Origin: Palsa-883 sp035696165
GTDB taxonomy: Bacteria; Pseudomonadota; Alphaproteobacteria; Acetobacterales; Acetobacteraceae
Reading direction: 5' to 3'
NCBI GenBank assembly: GCA_035696165.1
Contig: DASRQX010000371.1
Span: forward strand, 1 to 20,997
DNA length: 20,997 bases
Below, one piece after another: positions 13,399 through 20,997 of the stretch. Position 1 is the first letter of the stretch. Each line of letters starts with the position of its first letter. Made by a program: the position numbers and the translations under genes. The notes beneath the pieces were generated by a model. That model was not told the DNA's origin, ran no database searches, and saw nothing but the letters and a program-made list of their open reading frames with translations.

Positions 13399-14789
13399 CG
13401 GATTGCCGCGTGCACAGTCGGCGACGCAACGCCGTCGGCCCGCGCCGCGACGGTCAACCGGGCCAGCTTCGTATCTATCGCGATATGTTCATGGTCCAGA
13501 TAGGCGTAGAACCGATGGTAGAAATCGGTGAAACGCTGCCGCTCGGCCGGCGTGCGGAATTGGTCCCCCGCCAGCCAGGCGTCGAGCGGCTTGCGATCGG
13601 CACTGAGCCGTCGATACACCGCGGCGAAATACTCCAGGTTTTGCTCGACGTTCACATAGCGCGGGTTGCCGAGCATCGCGTCAAATCGCCGCCGGTAACG
13701 TCCGGTGATCGGGTCGTCGTAGAAGACCAGCGCCACGTCGGTGTCGTAAACCTGGTTCGGCCGCTGCGGCGGGCGTGCCTCGATCACCGCCCCGGGTAGC
13801 CACGGAAGCCGGCCGAACTGTGCAAGAGATTGCGCTGCCGTTTCGTCGTGGTAGATCGCCATCAGGTCGCGATCCGGCGGATCGTCGATGCGGTGCATGA
13901 GGTTGACGAGCTCGTTCTTTGGCACCGGGAAATCGAACACGGCAAACAGCAAAGGCATGTCGATAGGCCATTCATCCCATACCCCGGCGGCGGCCAGCGC
14001 ATTGTGTGCCAGGTGGATGCAGTTGTCCTGGAACACGCTCCACACGAACACTTCCTTCCCGTCACGGTAGGGCGCGTTCTGCGCGTTCAGGAATGTGATC
14101 ATCCGGGCCGTCTGCGCGCGGGTCACCGGGACCCTGGCGCAAAATCGGCCGCGAGCGAAGCTGATGGCATAGTCGGTCCCGATGGAAACCTCGTATTTCC
14201 AGTCCTCCTGCGAAACGTTGGCGGGCTTGTCGTTGAACACCCAGGGCTGGAATGTGACCCCGCGATAGATGCCCAGTTGCTTCGCCTGTGCCTTGCCGTC
14301 CACATAATCCGCGCGGGTCAGCCCGTGGTCGCGCGGCAGTCCACCGTCGAAGAAGAAATCCCGCCCGGGGATCGCAACCCATTTGGCATTGCTGAAATGC
14401 TCGTTCATGCTGATCCCAACGCCATCGTGCTGAGGATCATCGACCTGCGCGCCCCGGACATCCGTGCCCTGGACATCCACGCTTCCGTCACACAGGCGCA
14501 GCACGGGATAGTCGGTTCCGGGGTCGCGGCATGCGTCACTCAGATAGAACACCGAATGGCCGCCGATCTGCCCGCGAATATCGGCGCCGAAGCCGACCTT
14601 TTTCTTGATTTGGGACAGTGCGCAGAACTCCGCATAGTACGGATAGATCGAGGTGTAGAGTGCCTCGTCCCCGCCGGCGCCGGGCCGATCAAAGTTCTCG
14701 GGACTGCAGCCCGCCAACCACACCGCCACGGTGAGCCACATGAGGCGCGACAAGGCTTTCGCACCCGCGGCGCCAATTGCCGGCCGCAA
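13395..14789 (-). CDS. Unrecognised lipoprotein with His...NCxH motif
   Basis: I do not recognise this family with confidence. It is a large secreted lipoprotein of about 464 aa: a hydrophobic stretch MWLTVAVWLAGC ends in a lipobox (L-A-G-C), giving a lipid-anchored periplasmic protein. The body is rich in aromatic residues. Two motifs stand out: GGHSVFYL early (His about 53 residues after the lipobox Cys, counting the Cys as residue 3 of LAGC minus one) and QDNCIHLAHNAL about 180 residues later. A His followed by an N-C-x-H motif is the order found in permuted papain-like enzymes (LRAT, NlpC/P60-like, DUF4105), so an acyltransferase or hydrolase is possible, but this is inference. The start is uncertain: TTG 14789 gives a good n-region; TTG 14840 and ATG 14741 are alternatives. 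It is coupled to the GT2 by GTGA. Confidence 0.72.
   Translation of the reverse strand: MRPAIGAAGAKALSRLMWLTVAVWLAGCSPENFDRPGAGGDEALYTSIYPYYAEFCALSQIKKKVGFGADIRGQIGGHSVFYLSDACRDPGTDYPVLRLCDGSVDVQGTDVRGAQVDDPQHDGVGISMNEHFSNAKWVAIPGRDFFFDGGLPRDHGLTRADYVDGKAQAKQLGIYRGVTFQPWVFNDKPANVSQEDWKYEVSIGTDYAISFARGRFCARVPVTRAQTARMITFLNAQNAPYRDGKEVFVWSVFQDNCIHLAHNALAAAGVWDEWPIDMPLLFAVFDFPVPKNELVNLMHRIDDPPDRDLMAIYHDETAAQSLAQFGRLPWLPGAVIEARPPQRPNQVYDTDVALVFYDDPITGRYRRRFDAMLGNPRYVNVEQNLEYFAAVYRRLSADRKPLDAWLAGDQFRTPAERQRFTDFYHRFYAYLDHEHIAIDTKLARLTVAARADGVASPTVHAAIR
14449..14478. repeat. 15-nt tandem pair F
   Basis: gcgccccggacatcc (14449-14463) and gtgccctggacatcc (14464-14478) differ at two positions and abut. 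A weaker unit may precede at 14434. In the lipoprotein frame they give VDVQG and TDVRG. Confidence 0.65.
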
Positions 14790-14933
14790 TACTCCCGTTC
14801 CGTCAATCACCAGCCGAGCCAACCAACCGCGTGTCGTCAAACAATAGAATCCTTCGTCCTCGCGGCGTCGTCATAGCTAAAGCCAAGACGAAAGCCAGTC
14901 ACGACATCGTCTGCTCTGTCCCTTGGCGCGTTA

Positions 14934-14948
14934 GCGGGATTTTCCCGC
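14934..14948 (-). terminator. Stem-loop downstream of the C-S lyase gene
   Basis: gcggga and tcccgc form a perfect 6-bp stem with a 3-nt loop about 30 nt after the minus-strand stop at 14980. No T-run follows on the minus strand. Position suits a 3' end signal for the lyase, with the lipoprotein operon promoter probably just beyond. Confidence 0.35.
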
Positions 14949-14979
14949 GATGGGACCGTGCGGTGTGAGTTAAAAGCAT

Positions 14980-16143
14980 TCACCGCGCCCGCACCGCCTC
15001 CACCATGCGACCCACGATCTGCCGCAGGATCCGCGCCGATGTCGCGAAATTCAGGCGTGCGAAGTCGGCGTATTGCGCGCCGAAGGTCTCGCCGAAATTC
15101 AGCCCGACCTTGGCACGATCGAGGAAGAATTGCCCGGCGGAACACGGTAGTTCCAGCGCGCGACAATCGAGCCAGGCCAGATACGTCGCCTCCGGTGCAC
15201 GCATCGTCACGCCTGGAAGTTCGGCGGCGATGCTGTGCGCCAGCCAATCGCGGTTGGCTTGCAGGTGCGCCAGAATCTCGTCCAGCCATGGCTGCCCGTC
15301 GTCCCAGGCCGCAACGGTGGCATCAACGCCGGTCACGCCGGGTGAACCGAGCAACCGCGCCGGGATGCGGGCGAAGAAGCGCTCTTTCAGCGCGGGCGCA
15401 CCAAAATGCATAACAGCGCAGCGCAATGCGGGAATGTTGAAGCTCTTGGTCGCCGAGGTGATGGTGATGGTCCGCGTGGCAATCTCCGGGTGCAGCGAGG
15501 CCAACGGGATATGCGTGTTGCCGGGATAGACGATGTCCGCATGGATCTCATCGGACACCACGATCAGGTCGTGCCGGATCGCGAGGGCCGCCACCGCCTC
15601 CAGTTCCGCCCGGTTGTAGGCGCGCCCGGTGGGGTTGTGCGGGTGGCAGAATATCAGCACGCGCGCGGTCGGGTCGGGCGCGGCCTCGAACGCGGCAAGG
15701 TCGAGCGCCCAGCGCGTGCCGTCGTCACGCATCGGGTTGGCGATCAGGCGACGGCCGGTGTCCGCGATGGCGTGCATGAACGGCGGATAGGACGGCAGTT
15801 GCAACAGCACCGCGTCGCCCGGTTCGCTGAACGCCATGACCGAGGAAAAGCTGGCCTGCACCAGGTCGCCGATTGCGACGGTATCGGCGGGATCGGTGTG
15901 CCAGCCGAAGCGGCGCTCCATGCGGCGAACGAAGGCCGCGGCCAGCGCACCCTCCCGCGCGGCGTAGCCGTATTCCTGGTCATGGGTCAGGCGCGTCAGC
16001 GCCGCGGTGATCGATGGTGCCACGCCGAAATCCATGTCGGCGACCCATGCGGGCAGCACGTCAGGGGGGAACTTGTGCCACTTGTTGGTGCGGCGCGCCC
16101 GTAGCGTGGCGATGTCAAAGTCGACTGCCGCGGTGGTAGCCAT
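14980..16143 (-). CDS. MalY/PatB-type PLP-dependent C-S lyase (aminotransferase fold)
   Basis: This is a fold-type I PLP enzyme of 387 aa, the usual length for the family. Diagnostic features are WVADMDFGVAPSITAAL at 33-49 (the WVADMDF motif is typical of MalY/PatB C-S lyases), CHPHNPTGR at 166-174, SDEIHADIVYPG at 197-208, and the PLP lysine Lys233 in SATKSFNIPALRC. The expected reaction is beta-elimination on cystathionine or cysteine conjugates, releasing a thiol, pyruvate and ammonia in the cytoplasm. The ATG at 16143 is chosen because AGGAG stands nine bases upstream and the family N-terminus begins just after; the frame open to 16272 has no family support. It stands alone on the minus strand with 190 nt to the lipoprotein, and no direct link to the pigment pathway is evident. 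Confidence 0.92.
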   Translation of the reverse strand: MATTAAVDFDIATLRARRTNKWHKFPPDVLPAWVADMDFGVAPSITAALTRLTHDQEYGYAAREGALAAAFVRRMERRFGWHTDPADTVAIGDLVQASFSSVMAFSEPGDAVLLQLPSYPPFMHAIADTGRRLIANPMRDDGTRWALDLAAFEAAPDPTARVLIFCHPHNPTGRAYNRAELEAVAALAIRHDLIVVSDEIHADIVYPGNTHIPLASLHPEIATRTITITSATKSFNIPALRCAVMHFGAPALKERFFARIPARLLGSPGVTGVDATVAAWDDGQPWLDEILAHLQANRDWLAHSIAAELPGVTMRAPEATYLAWLDCRALELPCSAGQFFLDRAKVGLNFGETFGAQYADFARLNFATSARILRQIVGRMVEAVRAR

Positions 16144-16233
16144 GCCTTGCGTCTCCTGTGTCGTGCGCGCAATCTCGGAATCGGCGCCGTTCAGCTTGCT
16201 TAGCACCTGATGTCGCGATGAGCGACAGCCGCG

Positions 16234-16262
16234 ATCCCGACTGGCGCCATCCCGACTGGCGC
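16234..16262. repeat. 15-nt tandem pair G (intergenic)
   Basis: atcccgactggcgc occurs exactly at 16234-16247 and again at 16249-16262, a period of 15 nt. It lies upstream of the C-S lyase gene, outside any gene I can support. The CGCCATC core resembles array B. Confidence 0.8.
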
Positions 16263-16365
16263 GATTGGGCACCGAACACTTTGTGCCGGCTCGAACTCGC
16301 TGGGTCTCGTTAGGGTCCGAGGCGAGATAACCGCTTCAAGTTGCGCACGACTCGCGCTCACAGCG

Positions 16366-16902
16366 TCATGCCGACGAAGGACGATAGGTGGATTCACGTT
16401 TGAAGCGCAGCAGGTGATTGTAGAATAGTTCGGCGGGGGTTTTGAAGCTGAGGCATTTGCGCGGGGTATTGTTGCATTGTCGAGCGATGGCGTCGATTTG
16501 CCGCGATGAGCAGTGGAGCAGGTTTGTTCGACGAGGCAGGAAGCGTCGGACACGACCGTTGGCGTTTTCGACGCCGCGGTTTTGCCAAGGGCTGTTAGGA
16601 TTGCAGAAGCAGGTGTCGATGCCGAGCGTATCGCGCAGTTGGTGATGAAGGGGGAACTCGGTGCAGTTGTCCTGGGTTAGCGTGCGGCGCAGTTGCGGCG
16701 GCAGCGGCGTCGGCCAACAGTGCAACTGGGCGGCGGTTGGCTTGGCCTGGCTGCTGGGTAGCTCGGCCAGCAGGACGAATCGCGAGGCGCGTTTCTGGGC
16801 AACCAGCACCGATTGGCCGTAGCGACTGAACAACCCCTGGGCATAGGCGGGCTTGCAGCCAACCGTGGCGCCGTGATTGGGCCTCAGTTGGTGGATTAAC
16901 AT
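16366..16902 (-). pseudogene. IS30-type transposase remnant (C-terminal part)
   Basis: A 178-codon open stretch matches the C-terminal half of IS30-family DDE transposases: QKRASRFVLLAELPSSQAKP, PPQLRRTLTQDNCTEF, DTCFCNPNSPWQNRGVENAN, RFLPRRTNLL, NNTPRKCLSFKTPAE. The second catalytic Asp (Asp78 in DNC, where the family has DNG) and the Glu (Glu112 in VENANGR) are present. The N-terminal helix-turn-helix half and the first Asp are missing, and residues 1-25 or so do not fit the family. A full enzyme is about twice this length, so it is very likely inactive. It separates the metabolic genes to its right from the C-S lyase. Confidence 0.85.
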
Positions 16903-16914
16903 TCGAAGTGCAAC
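16387..16914. repeat. 25-nt direct repeats flanking the transposase remnant
   Basis: 16387-16411 (ggtggattcacgtttgaagc onward) and 16890-16914 (ggtggattaacattcgaagt onward) match at 20 of 25 positions in the same orientation. The first copy encodes the C-terminal FKRESTY of the transposase. The last 11 bases of the second copy (cgaagtgcaac, 16904-16914) are repeated in inverted form as gttgcacttcg at 16928-16938, only 13 nt away. This looks like IS end sequence rearranged next to a truncated element. Confidence 0.6.
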
Positions 16915-17235
16915 GCCCTATCCCGGTGTTGCACTTCGTTTGTGAACTTAGCGACACCATCTTTGAGAGCGAGAGGGACGGCTACGCGCATCGACCCATC
17001 GGCGCCTACAATTGGCGTAGAGCGCGCCGACGCCGACACGGCGAGAGGATGGACGACAAGCCGGTGATCAGGCATCGATCGGGGGGGCGGCATGGCTTGG
17101 CTGCGATGCCCACTGCCGAATTCTGCTGGTTTATCAATAGTTTCGGTGGCTATCACGCTATCGTGACTCTTCAAACCCGCATTTTGATAGATTGACCCGA
17201 AGGAAAACGCCAGTCGCCACAATTCGATGCTGTCT

Positions 17236-17288
17236 GACACCAGCGGCCCGAGATGATGACTCTTCCATCATTTCGGGCCGCTGGTGTC
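17236..17288. repeat. 23-bp near-perfect inverted repeat
   Basis: Left arm 17236-17258 begins gacaccagcggcccga; right arm 17266-17288 is its reverse complement with a single mismatch; the loop is actcttc. The core gggccgctggt is found again at 17372-17382, about 90 nt to the right. This may be two abutted ends of a small mobile element or a strong transcription-blocking hairpin. No T-run follows. Confidence 0.85.
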
Positions 17289-17552
17289 ACGCGCAGGGTT
17301 GGTGGGGCGGCCGCGCGCAAAACCAAGACTCATTACCGGCGGCCCAACACCGGCCGAACGGTCAGGAATTAGGGCCGCTGGTATGATATGCCGATTCCGG
17401 GCTTGCGGAACGGGTGAGGTGGCGGCCGGCATGACGGGCGAGGGCAGGGGGGGCGACGATAATTCCAAGGGTACGTGTTCCCGCCGAATGCGCAATCGAC
17501 TATTCACAATGCGGCGGTGTGCGGATTCAGAGCGCCTGTGTGGTTTTGAGGC

Positions 17553-17581
17553 TTCGACGGTCGTGCCAGATCACCTATAGT
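17553..17581 (+). promoter_or_regulatory. Possible sigma-70-like promoter for tal
   Basis: TTCGAC (17553-17558) and TATAGT (17576-17581) are separated by 17 nt. The -10 matches the consensus at five of six positions; the -35 is poor. It is about 190 nt upstream of the tal start, in the right orientation, and is the only AT-richer -10-like site there. Confidence 0.35.
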
Positions 17582-17767
17582 GCGCTCAGCGACGCCCACG
17601 ACATTGTGAAGCGCGGACCAAGCACGTTAAGGGGCCAACATCAGCCCGCGCACCCAGATTTGGGCATATGGCGTGGCGATCGAACGCAAAGCCGATCCGC
17701 GCGATGGCGACTGTCCTGGTCGGCCCGCGGCCTCGGGACTGACGACGTTGTGCTTGGAGGTAAGGTC

Positions 17768-18853
17768 ATGAACGCAACCGGGAAGCTGCACGATCTGGGC
17801 CAGAGCATCTGGCTCGACAATATCACCCGCGATCTGCTGAACAGCGGGACGCTGAAACGCTACATCGACGAGCTCTCGGTAACCGGGCTCACCTCCAATC
17901 CCACGATCTTCGACCATGCTATCAAGAACAGTACCACCTACGACGACACTATCCGACAGAAGGTGCGAGCAGGCCGATCGGGCGAGGACCTGTTTTTCGA
18001 CCTGGCGCTAGAGGATCTGACCCGGGCGGCCGACCTGTTCAAGCCCATTTACGAGCGCACCGACGGTGTCGACGGATGGGTCTCGCTGGAGGTATCGCCA
18101 CTCCTGGCGCACGACACTGCCAGCACGCTGGCGGCGGCCAAGGCCCTGCATGACCGGGCCGGGCGGGCCAATCTCTTCATCAAGATCCCCGGCACACCGG
18201 AAGGATTGCCTGCCATCGAGGCGGCGATCTTTGCCGGCGTCCCCGTCAACGTCACGCTGCTGTTCTCCCGCGAGCAATACGTGGCAGCGGCCGAGGCATA
18301 CCTACGGGGCGTCGAACGTCGCATCGCGGCCGGGCTCAATCCCGACGTCGGATCGGTCGCCTCCGTCTTCGTCAGCCGGTGGGACGTCGCGGTCGCGAGC
18401 AAGGTGCCGGCGGCGCTGGCCAACCGTTTGGGTGTCGCCATCGGCGGGCGTACCTACAAGGCCTACCACGATCTGCTTGGCTCGGCGCGCTGGCATCGGG
18501 CCGCGAATGCGGGCGCGCGCGCCCAGCGGCTGCTCTGGGCCAGCACCGGCACCAAGGATCCGAAGGCCTCCGACATTCTCTATGTGAAGGCGCTTGCTGC
18601 ACCGTTCACTGTCAACACCATGCCCGAGGGCACCCTCAAGGATTTTGGCGATCATGGCGAGGTGGGTGACGTCATGGCGGCCGACGGCGGTGACGCCGAG
18701 GCGGTGCTTGCTAGCTTCGCCAAGGCGGGCATCGACGTCGATGCTTTGGCGACGCAACTCCAGGACGAGGGGGCGAAGTCCTTCGTCGAGTCCTGGAATG
18801 ATCTGATGTCGTGCATCGAATCAAAAAGCGCGGCGACGCGCAAGGTCGGCTGA
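17768..18853 (+). CDS. tal: Transaldolase
   Basis: This cytoplasmic enzyme of 361 aa transfers a dihydroxyacetone unit between sedoheptulose-7-phosphate and glyceraldehyde-3-phosphate in the non-oxidative pentose phosphate pathway. Visible features are SIWLDNITRDLL at 13-24 (catalytic Asp17), TGLTSNPTIFDHAI at 39-52, SLEVSP at 106-111, and the Schiff-base Lys139 in NLFIKIPGT, followed by GVPVNVTLLFSREQY. The length fits the longer Tal class seen in actinobacteria, cyanobacteria and acetic acid bacteria. In some acetic acid bacteria it is fused to Pgi; here the genes are separate but adjacent. The ATG at 17768 has GGAGG seven bases upstream; the frame open to 17519 is not supported. It is the first gene of a plus-strand tal-pgi-gnd block. 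Confidence 0.95.
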   Translation: MNATGKLHDLGQSIWLDNITRDLLNSGTLKRYIDELSVTGLTSNPTIFDHAIKNSTTYDDTIRQKVRAGRSGEDLFFDLALEDLTRAADLFKPIYERTDGVDGWVSLEVSPLLAHDTASTLAAAKALHDRAGRANLFIKIPGTPEGLPAIEAAIFAGVPVNVTLLFSREQYVAAAEAYLRGVERRIAAGLNPDVGSVASVFVSRWDVAVASKVPAALANRLGVAIGGRTYKAYHDLLGSARWHRAANAGARAQRLLWASTGTKDPKASDILYVKALAAPFTVNTMPEGTLKDFGDHGEVGDVMAADGGDAEAVLASFAKAGIDVDALATQLQDEGAKSFVESWNDLMSCIESKSAATRKVG

Positions 18854-18870
18854 GGACCGAGGCCTTTGCC

Positions 18871-18888
18871 CCCCGCTCTGCCGCGGGG
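18871..18888 (+). terminator. Stem-loop with distal T-run between tal and pgi
   Basis: ccccgc (18871-18876) pairs with gcgggg (18883-18888). A run of six T (18900-18905) follows but is 11 nt away, too far for a normal intrinsic terminator. It may weaken read-through from tal into pgi. Confidence 0.35.
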
Positions 18889-18932
18889 CGCAGGATAACT
18901 TTTTTCGGATCACCGTATCGGGGACACGACCA

Positions 18933-20570
<1,638 letters not shown>

Positions 20571-20682
20571 TGCCGCGAGGCTGTGACTACATCTTCGAAA
20601 AAGCCGGGTCTGCAACTGTCACCAAGACCGCTGCCTGACGGGATTCCGATCGGGACGTCGCTCTTCAAGAGAGGATCAGCAC

Positions 20683-20997
20683 GTGCAACTGGGAATGATT
20701 GGCCTTGGCCGGATGGGTGCAAACATGGTACGCCGGCTGATACGGGGCGGGCACGAATGTGTCGTCTACGACATGTCCGCGAAGGCCGTCGAAGAACTGG
20801 CGAAGGAAAAAGCTGTCGGCTCGGCCTCACTCGCCGAGTTCGTCAAGAAGCTGGCAAAGCCACGCGCGGTCTGGCTGATGGTCCCGGCCGGCGTGGTCGA
20901 CAAAAGCATCGCCGATCTGCTGCCCCACCTCGAGCGCGGCGACATCCTGATAGACGGGGGTAATTCCTATTACATCGACGATATCCGCCGTGCCAAG
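20683..20997 (+). CDS. gnd: 6-phosphogluconate dehydrogenase, decarboxylating (5' part)
   Basis: The first 105 codons are in the window; the gene continues past the right edge. The N-terminal Rossmann motif is QLGMIGLGRMGANM (GxGxxG at residues 7-12), followed by VWLMVPAG and LIDGGNSYYIDDIRRAK, the DGGNS motif being typical of 6PGDH. It oxidises and decarboxylates 6-phosphogluconate to ribulose-5-phosphate. The short MVRRLIRGGHE style resembles the GndA-like class often described as preferring NAD, but cofactor choice cannot be settled from this part. The GTG at 20683 has GAGAGGA seven bases upstream. It is 112 nt after pgi and on the same strand, with no gene in between. Confidence 0.95.
   Translation, partial: MQLGMIGLGRMGANMVRRLIRGGHECVVYDMSAKAVEELAKEKAVGSASLAEFVKKLAKPRAVWLMVPAGVVDKSIADLLPHLERGDILIDGGNSYYIDDIRRAK

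Larger units (their letters stand above)
16903..17767. other. Gene-poor stretch between IS remnant and transaldolase
   Basis: No gene can be supported in these 865 nt. Open frames on both strands lack family motifs and good start signals. The stretch holds the inverted IS-end copy near 16928, the 23-bp hairpin at 17236-17288, a further copy of its gggccgctggt core at 17372-17382, and a possible promoter at 17553-17581. It reads as IS-derived debris followed by the upstream region of the tal operon. Confidence 0.6.

Noticed and set aside
14813..14840. TTGACG at the far upstream end of the lipoprotein frame as a -35 box
   Set aside because: No -10-like hexamer at a suitable distance before any candidate start.
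16896..17240. A 114-codon minus-strand open frame upstream of the transposase remnant
   Set aside because: No family motifs, no convincing ribosome binding site, and it runs through the IS-end repeats; more likely debris.

Overview
The window is GC-rich (codon third positions are mostly G or C), densely packed and almost all coding. The gene types, GC content and the separate tal-pgi-gnd block fit an alphaproteobacterium, possibly of the acetic-acid-bacteria family (Acetobacteraceae). That placement is an inference from gene content and cannot be proved here.

Positions 1-14840 hold a type II polyketide/fatty-acid-like cluster of the aryl-polyene/flexirubin/xanthomonadin type. The main operon is on the minus strand and reads, in order of transcription: acyl carrier protein (11542-11171), AMP-dependent ligase for the aryl starter, small FabZ-like dehydratase, LpxL-like acyltransferase, LolA-like periplasmic protein, MMPL/RND exporter, ketosynthase, chain-length-factor-like ketosynthase partner, second hot-dog dehydratase, FabG-type ketoreductase, a flavin oxidoreductase carrying halogenase signature motifs (1593-223), and the first codons of one more gene leaving the window at position 1. 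Most junctions overlap (TAATG, TGATG, GTGA, ATGA), so translation is probably coupled. A COG4648-type membrane protein (11757-12545, plus strand) diverges from the ACP. A coupled pair, an unrecognised lipoprotein and a GT2 glycosyltransferase (14789-12592, minus strand), sits beyond it. Together they would activate an aryl acid, extend it on ACP with KS/CLF, reduce and dehydrate each cycle to a conjugated polyene, acylate or glycosylate it, and move it to the outer envelope.

Positions 14980-16143 encode a MalY/PatB-type PLP C-S lyase. Positions 16366-17767 are a gene-poor stretch with a 5'-truncated IS30-type transposase remnant and a strong 23-bp inverted repeat. Positions 17768-20997 carry transaldolase, glucose-6-phosphate isomerase and the start of 6-phosphogluconate dehydrogenase on the plus strand, a central sugar-phosphate block with a different character from the pigment cluster.

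The most unexpected structural signal is a set of at least eight degenerate tandem arrays, all with a 15-nt period, scattered from 2796 to 16262 in different genes and gaps. Inside genes they keep the reading frame and appear as pentapeptide repeats in linkers. The unit sequence differs from locus to locus while the period stays constant. A separate 121-nt palindromic element is read through in frame as the N-terminal extension of the exporter.
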